From Pseudomonas sp. NFR16 (GTDB lineage: Bacteria; Pseudomonadota; Gammaproteobacteria; Pseudomonadales; Pseudomonadaceae), in assembly GCF_900108875.1 (NCBI RefSeq), contig NZ_FNYJ01000007.1, positions 168,535 to 232,534 on the forward strand: 64,000 nt of DNA. The letters run 5' to 3'. The translations under genes and the position numbers were made by a program. A model generated the notes under the pieces. The model saw nothing but the letters and a program-made list of their open reading frames with translations. It ran no database searches and was not told the DNA's origin. How positions within the stretch are numbered: position 1 is the first letter of the stretch; each line of letters begins with the position of its first letter. Positions 37,502 through 46,134 of the stretch are shown here, piece by piece.

Positions 37502-38665
37502 ATGACCGTGTTGAAGATGACCGACCTCGATCTGCAAGGTAAGCGTGTACTGATCCGCGAAGACCTCAACGTGCCGGTCAAGGACGGTGTCGTCACCAGC
37601 GATGCACGCATTCTTGCTTCGCTGCCGACCATCAAGCTGGCGCTGGAAAAGGGCGCTGCCGTTATGGTCTGCTCGCATCTGGGTCGTCCGACCGAAGGTG
37701 AATTCTCCGCAGAAAACAGCCTTAAGCCAGTAGCCGATTACCTCAGCAAGGCGCTGGGCCGTGACGTGCCGCTGGTGGCCGAATACCTGGATGGCGTAGA
37801 CGTGAAGGCGGGCGACATCGTCCTGTTCGAGAACGTGCGCTTCAACAAGGGTGAGAAAAAGAACGCCGACGAGCTGGCGCAGAAATACGCCGCGCTGTGC
37901 GACGTCTTCGTGATGGACGCCTTCGGGACGGCTCACCGCGCCGAGGGATCGACCCACGGCGTCGCGAAATTCGCCAAGGTCGCCGCTGCCGGTCCCTTGC
38001 TGGCTGCCGAGCTCGACGCGCTGGGCAAGGCGCTGGGCAACCCGGCCAAACCCATGGCCGCGATCGTCGCAGGCTCTAAAGTCTCCACCAAACTCGATGT
38101 GCTCAACAGCCTCAGCACCAAGTGCGATCAACTGATCGTTGGCGGCGGCATTGCCAACACATTCCTGGCGGCGGCGGGTCACAAAGTCGGCAAGTCGCTC
38201 TATGAGCCTGATCTGCTGGACACTGCCAAAGCCATCGCTGCCAAGGTCAGCGTGCCATTGCCGGTCGACGTCGTGGTTGCCAAGGCCTTCGCTCAAGATG
38301 CAGAGGCTACTGTCAAGCTGATCGCAGACGTGGCCGACGACGACATGATTCTCGACATTGGCCCGAAAACTGCGGCCCATTTCGCCGAATTGTTGAAATC
38401 TTCCAAGACTATCCTGTGGAACGGTCCTGTCGGCGTGTTCGAGTTCGACCAGTTCGGCAATGGCACGAAGGTGCTGGCCGAGGCCATCGCGGAAAGCCCG
38501 GCATTTTCCATTGCCGGTGGTGGCGACACCCTGGCTGCAGTCGACAAATACGGTGTGGGCGAGAAAATCTCCTACATTTCCACAGGCGGTGGTGCGTTCC
38601 TCGAGTTCGTCGAGGGCAAGGTTTTGCCTGCCGTGGAAGTTCTGGAACAACGCGCCAAGGCCTGA
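37502..38665 (+). CDS. pgk: Phosphoglycerate kinase
   Basis: A 387-residue two-domain kinase that interconverts 1,3-bisphosphoglycerate/ADP and 3-phosphoglycerate/ATP. It carries the N-terminal substrate motif VLIREDLNVPVKDG, the CSHLGRP segment, the hinge and ADP-binding GSKVSTKLDVL and the nucleotide loop STGGGAFLEFVEG. It starts 16 bases after epd behind CAGGGAACG, so the two are co-transcribed. Confidence 0.97.
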   Translation: MTVLKMTDLDLQGKRVLIREDLNVPVKDGVVTSDARILASLPTIKLALEKGAAVMVCSHLGRPTEGEFSAENSLKPVADYLSKALGRDVPLVAEYLDGVDVKAGDIVLFENVRFNKGEKKNADELAQKYAALCDVFVMDAFGTAHRAEGSTHGVAKFAKVAAAGPLLAAELDALGKALGNPAKPMAAIVAGSKVSTKLDVLNSLSTKCDQLIVGGGIANTFLAAAGHKVGKSLYEPDLLDTAKAIAAKVSVPLPVDVVVAKAFAQDAEATVKLIADVADDDMILDIGPKTAAHFAELLKSSKTILWNGPVGVFEFDQFGNGTKVLAEAIAESPAFSIAGGGDTLAAVDKYGVGEKISYISTGGGAFLEFVEGKVLPAVEVLEQRAKA

Positions 38666-38697
38666 TTTTTCGGCTTGGGTGAGTGAAGGGGAGAGAA

Positions 38698-38925
38698 ATG
38701 GTCAAGCCATTACCGCTGTTGATCATGGCGGGTTTGCTGGTCGGCTGCGCAAGCAAGCCTGACGCCCAGGCCGCGCCACCCGGCGCGCCAGAGCTGCTTC
38801 AGGTCAGCTGCTATCAAGCGGGCTGGCAGGCTGAAACCGTACCGATCGTCTACAAGCGCGGCGGACCGGAAGTCTGGGAAAAATACGAGTTCATGCCAGC
38901 GGTCGGGCCTGTGGCCTGCCGCTGA
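38698..38925 (+). CDS. Small lipoprotein of unknown function
   Basis: A 75-residue protein. A short lipoprotein signal (MVKPLPLLIMAGLLVGC) has its lipobox cysteine at residue 17 and is followed by an Ala/Pro-rich linker and a compact tail with two more cysteines (QVSCYQAGWQAE, VGPVACR). The ribosome site GGGGAGAG is good. It sits in the pgk-fba interval, where Pseudomonas genomes usually carry such small envelope genes. Its function is unknown. Confidence 0.75.
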   Translation: MVKPLPLLIMAGLLVGCASKPDAQAAPPGAPELLQVSCYQAGWQAETVPIVYKRGGPEVWEKYEFMPAVGPVACR

Positions 38926-39023
38926 ACGTGAACTGACCGTGTGCGGGAACATCTGAACAGAACTGCCCCTGGCATCGAAGCGACCGGCACATGCCTCGCT
39001 TTGCAGGGGATCCAGGAGTGGTA

Positions 39024-39347
39024 ATGAAAGGCTTGATTGCCCTTGCGACACTGATGCTGCTGGGCGGTTGTGCCAGCATGAAAGCGTCAGAACCGGCGGC
39101 TCCCTGGACCCACTGGGTCTGTGACAGCAAGGCCGAGATTTACTGGCGTTACGCCGATGCCGCGAAGAAAGAGGTCGATGTCCGACTCAATCAGAGCGAG
39201 CAGGTATTCCGTCTGCAAGCGGCGCCCGGTGCGTCGGGCGCGCTCTACAGCAACGGCGTACTGGCGTTTGACAACAAAGGTAGCGAAGGCCTGGTCTACT
39301 GGGACGCTACCAACGATTTGATCGGTCGAGGCTGCAAGGCGCCTTGA
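39024..39347 (+). CDS. MliC-like lipoprotein (membrane-bound lysozyme inhibitor family)
   Basis: A 107-residue lipoprotein. The signal MKGLIALATLMLLGGC is followed by a small beta-rich domain with the pattern of the C-type lysozyme inhibitor family (WVCDSKAEIYWRYAD, EQVFRLQAAPGASGALYSNGVLAFDNKG, the final GRGCKAP providing a disulphide with the first cysteine). MliC proteins sit in the outer membrane and block host lysozyme. AGGAGTG precedes the start. Family assignment is by pattern, so moderately sure. Confidence 0.75.
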   Translation: MKGLIALATLMLLGGCASMKASEPAAPWTHWVCDSKAEIYWRYADAAKKEVDVRLNQSEQVFRLQAAPGASGALYSNGVLAFDNKGSEGLVYWDATNDLIGRGCKAP

Positions 39348-39472
39348 GGGGCTGAGTGGTTTCCAGCGATGCAACACCGGGCGGTGACTGAGCGATACGC
39401 CCCTATAATTTGAATAGCCGCCGATACGGCTGGCACGCACGATTAACGACCCTACCGGGAGAGAGACAGACA

Positions 39473-40537
39473 ATGGCACTTATCAGCATGCGCCAGATGT
39501 TGGACCACGCAGCCGAATTCGGTTACGGCGTCCCTGCATTCAACGTGAATAACCTGGAACAAATGCGCGCCATTATGGAAGCGGCCGACAAGACCGATTC
39601 TCCGGTGATCGTTCAGGCCTCCGCCGGTGCGCGCAAATACGCAGGCGCCCCGTTTCTGCGTCACCTGATTTTGGCGGCAATCGAAGAATTCCCGCACATC
39701 CCGGTGGTCATGCACCAGGACCACGGCACCAGCCCTGCTATCTGCCAGCGTTCCATCCAGCTGGGTTTCAGCTCGGTCATGATGGACGGTTCCCTGCGCG
39801 AAGACGGCAAGAGCCCGGCCGACTACGAGTACAACGTGCGCGTCACCCAGGAAACTGTCGCCATGGCTCACGCCTGCGGTGTTTCGGTAGAAGGTGAGCT
39901 GGGTGTTCTGGGCTCGCTGGAAACCGGCATGGCCGGTGAAGAAGACGGTGTCGGTGCCGAAGGTCAGCTCGATCACAGCCAGATGCTGACCGATCCGGAA
40001 GAAGCAGCCGACTTCGTCAAGAAGACTCAGGTCGACGCGCTGGCCATTGCCATCGGCACCAGCCACGGCGCTTACAAGTTCACCAAGCCGCCTACCGGCG
40101 ACATCCTGGCGATCGAGCGCATCAAAGAGATCCACAAACGCATCCCCAACACCCACCTGGTGATGCACGGTTCTTCTTCCGTTCCTCAGGAATGGCTGAA
40201 AATCATCAACGAGTTCGGCGGCGACATCAAAGAAACCTACGGTGTGCCGGTCGAAGAAATCGTTGAAGGCATCAAGCACGGCGTTCGCAAGGTCAACATC
40301 GACACCGACCTGCGTCTGGCATCGACTGGTGCCATTCGCGAATTCATGGCGAAAAACCCGAGCGAATTCGACCCGCGCAAGTACCTGGCCAAAACCGTAT
40401 CGGCCATGCGTGACGTGTGTATCGCGCGTTATGAAGCGTTCGGCACCGCTGGCAATGCCTCGAAGATCAAGCCGATCTCTCTGGAGAAAATGTTCGAGCG
40501 TTATGCTAAGGGCGAGTTGAACGCCAAGGTCAACTGA
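39473..40537 (+). CDS. fba: Fructose-1,6-bisphosphate aldolase, class II
   Basis: A 354-residue zinc-dependent aldolase of the Calvin-cycle-like (type B) class II subgroup. Zinc and active-site segments are MHQDHGTSP, SVEGELGVLGSLETG, IGTSHGAYKF, LVMHGSSSVPQEWL and KVNIDTDLRLA. The start MALISMRQMLDHAAE sits behind GGAGAGA. It closes the tkt-epd-pgk-fba carbon-metabolism block and is followed by a clear terminator. Confidence 0.97.
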   Translation: MALISMRQMLDHAAEFGYGVPAFNVNNLEQMRAIMEAADKTDSPVIVQASAGARKYAGAPFLRHLILAAIEEFPHIPVVMHQDHGTSPAICQRSIQLGFSSVMMDGSLREDGKSPADYEYNVRVTQETVAMAHACGVSVEGELGVLGSLETGMAGEEDGVGAEGQLDHSQMLTDPEEAADFVKKTQVDALAIAIGTSHGAYKFTKPPTGDILAIERIKEIHKRIPNTHLVMHGSSSVPQEWLKIINEFGGDIKETYGVPVEEIVEGIKHGVRKVNIDTDLRLASTGAIREFMAKNPSEFDPRKYLAKTVSAMRDVCIARYEAFGTAGNASKIKPISLEKMFERYAKGELNAKVN

Positions 40538-40564
40538 TCATTATTTGATCGGTTCATCGGCAAG

Positions 40565-40593
40565 TAAAGCCCGCAGCGATGCGGGCTTTTTTG
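40565..40593 (+). terminator. Terminator after fba
   Basis: AAAGCCCGCA / TGCGGGCTTTTTT with a GCGA loop lies 29 bases past the stop. Confidence 0.9.
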
Positions 40594-40689
40594 TAGGTGG
40601 CTTTTCTAGTCCGGAGTGATATCAGACTGTAAGAGCGCGCTTGCTCGGAGCCGCCATCGGAAGAAGACTGATTCCAACCACCTTCACAC

Positions 40690-40775
40690 CATGCACCGGC
40701 CTCTTCCCGGCTGAAGCCGGTCCTACAGACGCTGCAAGCTTTTCGTAGGACCGGCTTTAGCCGGGAAGGCGTCGC
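40690..40775. repeat. Inverted REP-like pair (GGACCGGCTTCAGCC family)
   Basis: TTCCCGGCTGAAGCCGG at 40704 and its inverse GTAGGACCGGCTTTAGCC at 40745 are separated by CTGCAAGCTTTTC. This is the same family as at 1-125 and 12488-12551. It lies in the fba-cdhB convergent gap. Confidence 0.75.
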
Positions 40776-40848
40776 GTATTACGCCGTTGATCAAAAGGCG
40801 GCAAAGACAGTTGCCTCACTCCTGCAGCGTTTGGCATCCGCTGGCAGG

Positions 40849-41328
40849 TCAGGTTTTGCTCGGCAGAGCGATGGTGCGACCTACGTAGGCGGGAGCCGGT
40901 TGATCGTGTTGCGCTTCGCTGAGCTGGCGCAAGGCTTCCAGCGACTGTTCGCTGAACGGCGCCGACTTCGGCCCGGCGGCCAGATCCACATGCAGCAGCA
41001 TCTGCTCGCTTGCTGCCAACTCGACATCCCCGTCGGCTTTGTACAGTCCGTGGTAAAGCTGCACTCGCTTGCGATCGTGCCCGATGATCTGCGTACGCAC
41101 TTCCACCGGTTCGCCCAGCTTCACCTCGTGCAGATAATTGAGGTGGGCTTCCAGGGTGAACAATGAGTGACCGCTCGCATCCCGATCGTCACTGGCAAGG
41201 CCGATGCGATCCATGAACGCGTCTGTGGCGAAGCTGAAGATCAGCAGATAGAACGCATCGCGAAGATGGCCGTTGTAGTCGACCCAATCTTGGAGGATCG
41301 GGGTCTTGTAGGTGATCAAGGCGGGCAT
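40849..41328 (-). CDS. cdhB: Carnitine-operon thioesterase CdhB (betainyl-CoA thioesterase)
   Basis: A 159-residue hotdog-fold thioesterase of the 4-hydroxybenzoyl-CoA thioesterase class (DWVDYNGHLRDAFYLLIFSFATD contains the catalytic-region D and N). In carnitine catabolism the CdhC product betainyl-CoA is hydrolysed to glycine betaine, and this enzyme is the candidate. The start MPALITYKTPI follows CAGGAAA; 22 extra upstream codons are rejected. It is the third minus-strand gene after cdhC and cdhA, 164 bp from cdhA. Confidence 0.88.
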   Translation of the reverse strand: MPALITYKTPILQDWVDYNGHLRDAFYLLIFSFATDAFMDRIGLASDDRDASGHSLFTLEAHLNYLHEVKLGEPVEVRTQIIGHDRKRVQLYHGLYKADGDVELAASEQMLLHVDLAAGPKSAPFSEQSLEALRQLSEAQHDQPAPAYVGRTIALPSKT

Positions 41329-41492
41329 AGAGTTTCCTGGGCCTGAAGTCTTGGTTAGATGAACCGGCATATCGGTAATCCAGCTCACTCTCACAGAGTT
41401 TTTTCAGGGCCATAAAGGCCCGACAGCCTATAGCTCTGTGGGAATGAGCTTGCTTACGAAGGCGTCAGTTCAGACGCAGAGATGCTGGATGT

Positions 41493-42458
41493 TCAGTCCT
41501 CGAACGCCATACCGTGTTTTTCCTTGGTTTTCTTCACCGCCTCCAGCACCGCCAGCAGGCAATCGTCGCGATAACGCTCCAGTGCCGAGATGCTGTGGCT
41601 GCCGAGCTGATCGCGGGTACCGTCCACGACATCGTCGATCAGCTTGTCGGTCAGCTCCGGCGCCGGCAGGTAGGTCCACGGTAATTGCAGCGCCGGGCCG
41701 AACTGCGCCATGAAGTGACGCATGCCGGCATCGCCGCCCGCCAGGGTGTAGGTGAGGAACGTGCCCATGAAGGACCACCGCAACCCTGCGCCGAAGCGTA
41801 TCGCATCGTCGATCTCGCCCGTCGTTGCCACGCCGTCGTTGACCAGATGCAGTGCTTCGCGCCAAAGCGCCTCGAGCAGTCGGTCGGCAATGAACCCCGG
41901 GACTTCCTTGCGCACGTGAAGCGGTCGCATGCCCAGCGACTCATAGACGTTGATGGCCGCCTGGATCGCTTCAGGGGCCGTGTTCTTGCCGCCCACCACT
42001 TCAACCAGTGGCAGCAGATACACCGGATTGAACGGGTGGCCGACGACGCAGCGTTCCGGGTGAGCAGCGCTTTCGTAGAATTCCGATGGCAACAGGCCGG
42101 ACGTGCTGGAGCCGATGATGGCGTTGGGCTTGGCGGCGGCGCTGATCTTGCTGTGCAGGTCAAGCTTGAGGTCCAGACGCTCGGGGGCGCTTTCCTGAAT
42201 GAAGTCTGCGTCGCGTACGCACTCTTCAATCGTTGGCACGAAACGCAGGCGATCCTGCGAGGCACCGGCGGCCAAGCCCTTCTGTTCCAGCGCAGGCCAG
42301 GCATTGGCGACGCGTTTACGCAGCGCCGCTTCCGCGCCCGGCGCCGGGTCCCAGGCCACGACGTCCAGGCCGTGTGCCAATGCGCGCGCAACCCAGCCGC
42401 TGCCGATGACGCCGCTACCCAGCGCGGCGAAGGTTTTGATTTCGGTGATGAAGGTCAT
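41493..42458 (-). CDS. cdhA: L-carnitine 3-dehydrogenase
   Basis: A 321-residue NAD-dependent enzyme of the 3-hydroxyacyl-CoA dehydrogenase family that oxidises L-carnitine to 3-dehydrocarnitine. The N-terminal NAD motif is ALGSGVIGSGWVARAL. The catalytic region is VVGHPFNPVYLLPLVEVVGG, and the C-terminal dimerisation domain follows from EVPGFIADRLLEALWREALHLV. It sits between cdhC and cdhB as in other pseudomonads. A REP pair fills the gap to cdhC. Confidence 0.94.
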   Translation of the reverse strand: MTFITEIKTFAALGSGVIGSGWVARALAHGLDVVAWDPAPGAEAALRKRVANAWPALEQKGLAAGASQDRLRFVPTIEECVRDADFIQESAPERLDLKLDLHSKISAAAKPNAIIGSSTSGLLPSEFYESAAHPERCVVGHPFNPVYLLPLVEVVGGKNTAPEAIQAAINVYESLGMRPLHVRKEVPGFIADRLLEALWREALHLVNDGVATTGEIDDAIRFGAGLRWSFMGTFLTYTLAGGDAGMRHFMAQFGPALQLPWTYLPAPELTDKLIDDVVDGTRDQLGSHSISALERYRDDCLLAVLEAVKKTKEKHGMAFED

Positions 42459-42484
42459 GTCATTTACTCAAAGGAAGTTCGCAG

Positions 42485-42625
42485 AACACTGTAGGAGCGT
42501 GGCGTGTCCCGCGATCTGCCGCGAAGAGGCAGCAATCCGGCGAACACGATCTGTCTGATGCACAGGGTTTGTCGGTTTTACGACCGATACCCGGCCGATC
42601 GCGGGACACACCATGCGCCTACACA
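42485..42625. repeat. Inverted REP pair between cdhC and cdhA
   Basis: GTAGGAGCGTGGCGTGTCCC GCGATCTGCC at 42490 is matched by the inverse GGCCGATCGCGGGACACACC at 42592. It is closely similar to the tkt-epd pair at 36265-36412. Confidence 0.7.
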
Positions 42626-42642
42626 GGGAAACAGCTGTCAGA

Positions 42643-43530
42643 TCAGAAGCGCTTTTTCAGGCCCATCTTCACGCGACCTTCTGCCGGGGTCATGACCCGC
42701 GCACCCATGCGGCTGAGGATTTCGCTGGCCCGTTCGACCAGTGCTCCGTTGCTGGCGAGCACGCCTTTGTCCAGCCAGATGTTGTCTTCCAGACCGACAC
42801 GTACGTTGCCACCCAGCAGCACCGCTTGCGCCGCCATCGGCATCTGCATGCGGCCAATACCGAATCCGGCCCAGACCACATCGGCCGGCAGGTTATCGAC
42901 CATCGCTTTCATGGTCGTGGTGTCAGCCGGTGCACCCCACGGAATGCCCAGGCACAGCTGGAACAACGGGTTGTCGAGCAGGCCTTCCTTCATCATCTGC
43001 TTGGCGAACCACAGATGGCCGGTGTCGAAGATTTCCAGTTCGGTCTTCACGCCCAGCTCTTGAATGCGCTTGGCGCCCGCGCGCAGTTGCGCAGGCGTCG
43101 AGACGTAAATCGTGTCGCCGTCGCCGAAGTTGAGCGTGCCGCAATCCAGCGTGCAGATTTCCGGCAGCAGCGCCTCAACGTGCGCCAGGCGGGTCAGCGG
43201 GCCGACCAGATCGGTGTTAGGGCCAAAGTCGGTAGGCCGCTCGCCCGGCCCGATTTCGAGGTCACCGCCCATACCTGCCGTGAGGTTGACGATGATGTCG
43301 ATGTCGGCCTCGCGGATGCGGTCCATGGTCTCGCGATACAGCTCGACGTCGCGGCTGAACTTGCCGGTCTGCGGATCCCGCACGTGGCAATGCACAACGG
43401 TCGCGCCAGCCTTGGCGGCTTCAACCGCAGCGGCAGCGATCTGTTTCGGCGTGATCGGGACCAGATGGCTCTTCCCGGTCGTGTCGCCGGCACCGGTGAG
43501 TGCGCAGGTGATGATGACGTCGTGATTCAT
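42643..43530 (-). CDS. cdhC: Dehydrocarnitine cleavage enzyme (BKACE family)
   Basis: A 295-residue beta-keto acid cleavage enzyme, a zinc-dependent TIM barrel. It splits 3-dehydrocarnitine with acetyl-CoA to acetoacetate and betainyl-CoA. The N-terminal zinc histidines are in VVHCHVRDPQTGKFSRDVE, and the substrate-binding NLTAGMGGDLEIGPGERP and GGNVRVGLEDNIWLDKG segments are conserved. It is the first gene of the carnitine operon, divergent from its regulator cdhR. The caiX substrate-binding protein gene known next to it in P. aeruginosa is absent here. Confidence 0.93.
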   Translation of the reverse strand: MNHDVIITCALTGAGDTTGKSHLVPITPKQIAAAAVEAAKAGATVVHCHVRDPQTGKFSRDVELYRETMDRIREADIDIIVNLTAGMGGDLEIGPGERPTDFGPNTDLVGPLTRLAHVEALLPEICTLDCGTLNFGDGDTIYVSTPAQLRAGAKRIQELGVKTELEIFDTGHLWFAKQMMKEGLLDNPLFQLCLGIPWGAPADTTTMKAMVDNLPADVVWAGFGIGRMQMPMAAQAVLLGGNVRVGLEDNIWLDKGVLASNGALVERASEILSRMGARVMTPAEGRVKMGLKKRF

Positions 43531-43704
43531 GTGTGGGGTTCCTTACAGGCCAGGGCGTTTGATGCGGGCTTTTGCCACCCGCTTTTGAGGTGCAAAGCTA
43601 CGCACGCCAAGGCGCCTCCAAACGCACAGCGGCGACAAGCTCTTGCACAGCAGCGACCTGTGCTGTTGCCTCGTTCTCTGAACAGGCGTATCTCATACGG
43701 GATC

Positions 43705-43800
43705 AGAACGGTAGGAGCGTGCTTGCCCGCGATTGCGGTGTGCCTGTAGCGGTTCAATGACTGACACACCGCAATCGCGGGCAAGCGCGCCTCTGCAGTG
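43705..43800. repeat. Inverted REP pair in the cdhC-cdhR gap
   Basis: GTAGGAGCGTGCTTGCCCGC GATTGCGGTGTG at 43711 pairs with CACACCGCAATCGCGGGCAAGCGCGCC at 43765. The two arms give a hairpin of about 30 bp within the 308-bp divergent promoter region. No specific regulator site is recognised in the remainder. Confidence 0.75.
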
Positions 43801-43838
43801 GTTTTGCTCGCCAAAAATCCCCAAGGAACGCGCTAACG

Positions 43839-44813
43839 ATGTCCCAGGATTTCTACTTTTTGCTCATGCCCGGCTTCTCCATGATGGGGTTCGTTTCGGC
43901 GCTGGAGCCATTGCGGGTTGCCAATCGCTTCGGTGGCGAGCTGTATCGCTGGCACATCCTGAGCATCGACGGCGGGCCGGTGATCGCCAGCAACGGCATG
44001 TCGGTTAACGCCGATGCCGCGCTGGAGCCGCTCAAGAAGGGCGCAACGCTGTGCGTCATGGGCAGCGTCGATCCCCTGAAGTTTTACACCTCCACACTCG
44101 AGCACTGGCTGCGTCGCCTCGACCTGGAAGGCGTGAAGCTCGGCGCCATTGATACGGGCAGTTTCGTACTCGCCGAAGCCGGTTTGCTGGAAGGCTATCG
44201 GCTCACGCTGCACTGGGAAGCGCTCGACGCCTTCAAGGAAACCTACCCGCATTTGCAAGCGACTCAGGAATTGTTCGAAATCGACCGGCGCCGCATCAGT
44301 TCGGCGGGTGGCACCGCGTCGATCGACCTGATGCTCGACCTGATCGCCCAGGCCCACGGCCCGGACCTGGCAATCAAGGTGTCAGAACAGTTTGTCCTGG
44401 GTCGTATTCGGCAGCGCAAGGACCACCAGCGCATGCAGATCGCCACGCGATATGGCATCAATAACAAGAAACTGGTGCAGGTGATCGGGGTCATGGAGCA
44501 GAACACCGAGCCGCCGCTCAGCACACTGGAGCTTGCCGATGGGATTCAGGTAACGCGCCGACAACTGGAGCGGTTGTTCCGCCTGCATCTGAACGACACG
44601 CCGAGCAACTTCTACCTGGGCCTGCGCCTGGAGAAAGCGCGGCAATTGCTGCGCCAGAGTGACATGAGCGTGCTGGAGGTGAGCATCGCCTGCGGGTTCG
44701 AGTCGCCTTCCTATTTCACCCGGAGCTATAAGGCGCGATTTGTGATGTGCCCGAGAGAGGATCGCGGGCGGGTGGCACGCGAGCCAAAGCTGGTTTCAGC
44801 GGACGCTAAATGA
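43839..44813 (+). CDS. cdhR: Carnitine catabolism regulator, GATase1-like AraC family
   Basis: A 324-residue regulator. The N-terminal DJ-1/PfpI (GATase1-like) sensing domain spans about residues 1-190 (DFYFLLMPGFSMMGFVSALEPL, GAIDTGSFVLAEAGLLEGYRLTLHWE). The AraC-type double helix-turn-helix is at about 215-315 (LELADGIQVTRRQLERLFRLH, VLEVSIACGFESPSYFTRSYKARF). CdhR activates the carnitine genes when carnitine is present; divergence from cdhC-cdhA-cdhB supports that. It also resembles GbdR, but the position favours CdhR. Confidence 0.9.
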   Translation: MSQDFYFLLMPGFSMMGFVSALEPLRVANRFGGELYRWHILSIDGGPVIASNGMSVNADAALEPLKKGATLCVMGSVDPLKFYTSTLEHWLRRLDLEGVKLGAIDTGSFVLAEAGLLEGYRLTLHWEALDAFKETYPHLQATQELFEIDRRRISSAGGTASIDLMLDLIAQAHGPDLAIKVSEQFVLGRIRQRKDHQRMQIATRYGINNKKLVQVIGVMEQNTEPPLSTLELADGIQVTRRQLERLFRLHLNDTPSNFYLGLRLEKARQLLRQSDMSVLEVSIACGFESPSYFTRSYKARFVMCPREDRGRVAREPKLVSADAK

Positions 44814-44936
44814 CCTGATCGTTCACACGCTCCGCCTGGTGACGCCTTTGTGGACGCTATGCGTCCCTTGACAGCGGACGCGGAGCCTCCAGGACGGCAT
44901 TTCCTCGCGAAGCGTGGGGACCATCAAGAACGACGG
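44814..44936. repeat. Dispersed intergenic repeat (ACGCTCCGCC / GGACGCGGAGC)
   Basis: A degenerate copy of the element seen at 920-1060 and 53548-53660: TCGTTCACACGCTCCGCC, then GACAGCGGACGCGGAGCC, ending near the DUF3010 gene stop. Confidence 0.5.
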
Positions 44937-45359
44937 TTATTTAGCGCCTTTCATCAGCGCTGAACATGCGGCCTTGTACGCCTCATGCTGATACTTGTTC
45001 AGCGCCGATGGCAGTTCAAAGTTGTGCTTCTTCATCTGGGCGTTGATCGTCTGTGGCGACAGCAGCGTGACCTCGCAGTCTTCCAGCAACTGGAAAACGG
45101 TCTCGATCTTGAACGTGGTCGGGCCGCCGGCGAATTCGCCTTTCTTGCTGCGCTTCTTGATCGCGATGTGAGCGATGCCATTGTCCCGCACGAATGTCTC
45201 GATCTGACGCGCGAAGGCTTTGACGTTGCCAGCTTCGTCGTCGTCTTCCAGCGCGATCTTTTTAGTCGCCAGTGGCAGATGTTCGAGGGCGCCAGACGCG
45301 CGAGTGGCGACAGCGAAGATGGCTTCGCTGCCTTTGATTTCTACGCCGCAGATATTCAT
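44937..45359 (-). CDS. DUF3010 family protein
   Basis: A 140-residue soluble protein matching the DUF3010 family by its N-terminus (MNICGVEIKGSEAIFAVATR) and the central HIAIKKRSKKGEFAGGPTTFK. The family has an RNase H-like flavour (beta-strand with acidic E7, then a basic loop) but no proven activity. It stands alone on the minus strand. No signal peptide. Function unknown. Confidence 0.82.
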   Translation of the reverse strand: MNICGVEIKGSEAIFAVATRASGALEHLPLATKKIALEDDDEAGNVKAFARQIETFVRDNGIAHIAIKKRSKKGEFAGGPTTFKIETVFQLLEDCEVTLLSPQTINAQMKKHNFELPSALNKYQHEAYKAACSALMKGAK

Positions 45360-45407
45360 GTGCTTACCTTGAGCTGGTGAAGGGCGTCAGGGTAGCGCAT
45401 TAAACGG

Positions 45408-45812
45408 TCATTCAGGCTGCAGGAGGCTTTCAACGTACTCCGAGCGCTCATCGCTGGTGCGCGCCAGGCAGTCGTTCTCACCAATGTTGAATTCCTTGCT
45501 GCCCGGTTTGGCCGGGAACACTTCTACGGCGCAGTCGGCGTCCCGGAGCTTCTTCCAGGCGTCCTGAGCCGTTTTCAGCTTGGTGATGAAGTCATTGGCC
45601 TCGGCTTTGTTTGCGCCGTACTGCGTGTTCACGCGTTCCAGCAGATTCTGGAAGTTCTCATCCAGCAACTTCACCGCCGTGTCGCGGCTGTACACCGAGC
45701 ATTCCAGCGTCTGCTTGTCTTCATCCACGCCGTCGCAAGGAGTCGCATCAGGATTGGCCGCCGCCTGTGCGCCTGTCGCGAATAGAGCCAAAGCCAGAAA
45801 AATCGTCTTCAT
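45408..45812 (-). CDS. LprI-like (DUF1311) secreted protein
   Basis: A 134-residue protein with a signal peptide (MKTIFLALALFATGAQAAANPD) and four cysteines in a pattern resembling the lysozyme inhibitor LprI N-terminal domain family (ATPCDGVDEDKQTLEC ... LRDADCAVEV ... NDCLARTSDERSEYVESL). Start at the signal methionine behind GGAGCTCCAAT-type sequence read on the minus strand. A 47-bp repeat begins 94 bp upstream and recurs before the dipeptidase gene. An envelope role is inferred. Confidence 0.8.
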   Translation of the reverse strand: MKTIFLALALFATGAQAAANPDATPCDGVDEDKQTLECSVYSRDTAVKLLDENFQNLLERVNTQYGANKAEANDFITKLKTAQDAWKKLRDADCAVEVFPAKPGSKEFNIGENDCLARTSDERSEYVESLLQPE

Positions 45813-45905
45813 TGGAGCTTCCCGATTCAGTGATGCATCGAATTCTCGCCCAAGCGCGAGGCAAAGAACAGTTATCAAACGCAGCCCGCGGGAGCTGGCC
45901 GTCAG

Positions 45906-45952
45906 CCTTTGTCGTTTCTTGACGCTTTCGGCAATTTCCCTGTCGTTTTCGC
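45906..45952. repeat. Left copy of the 47-bp direct repeat flanking the hcp island
   Basis: It matches 49673-49719 at 45 of 47 positions in the same orientation (starts CCTTTGTCGTTTCTTGACGC). It lies 94 bp upstream of the lprI-like gene. Together the copies bracket about 3.7 kb holding hcp, the effector and the immunity array. Confidence 0.85.
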
Positions 45953-46134
45953 TTGTGCCGCCGGACCCGTTAACCGTCAAAACCGGTGGCGGCAGCGATC
46001 AGTTGTTTATTTATCCAACCATTTCTCAGAAAAGTCGGAAGTTCTACTCAAGGGGTTGCATCGCCGGCTTGCTCAGGTAGGATCCAATTCCGCCAAGGAA
46101 GGCGATGCAATCAAATCACTCAGGGAGAGAACCC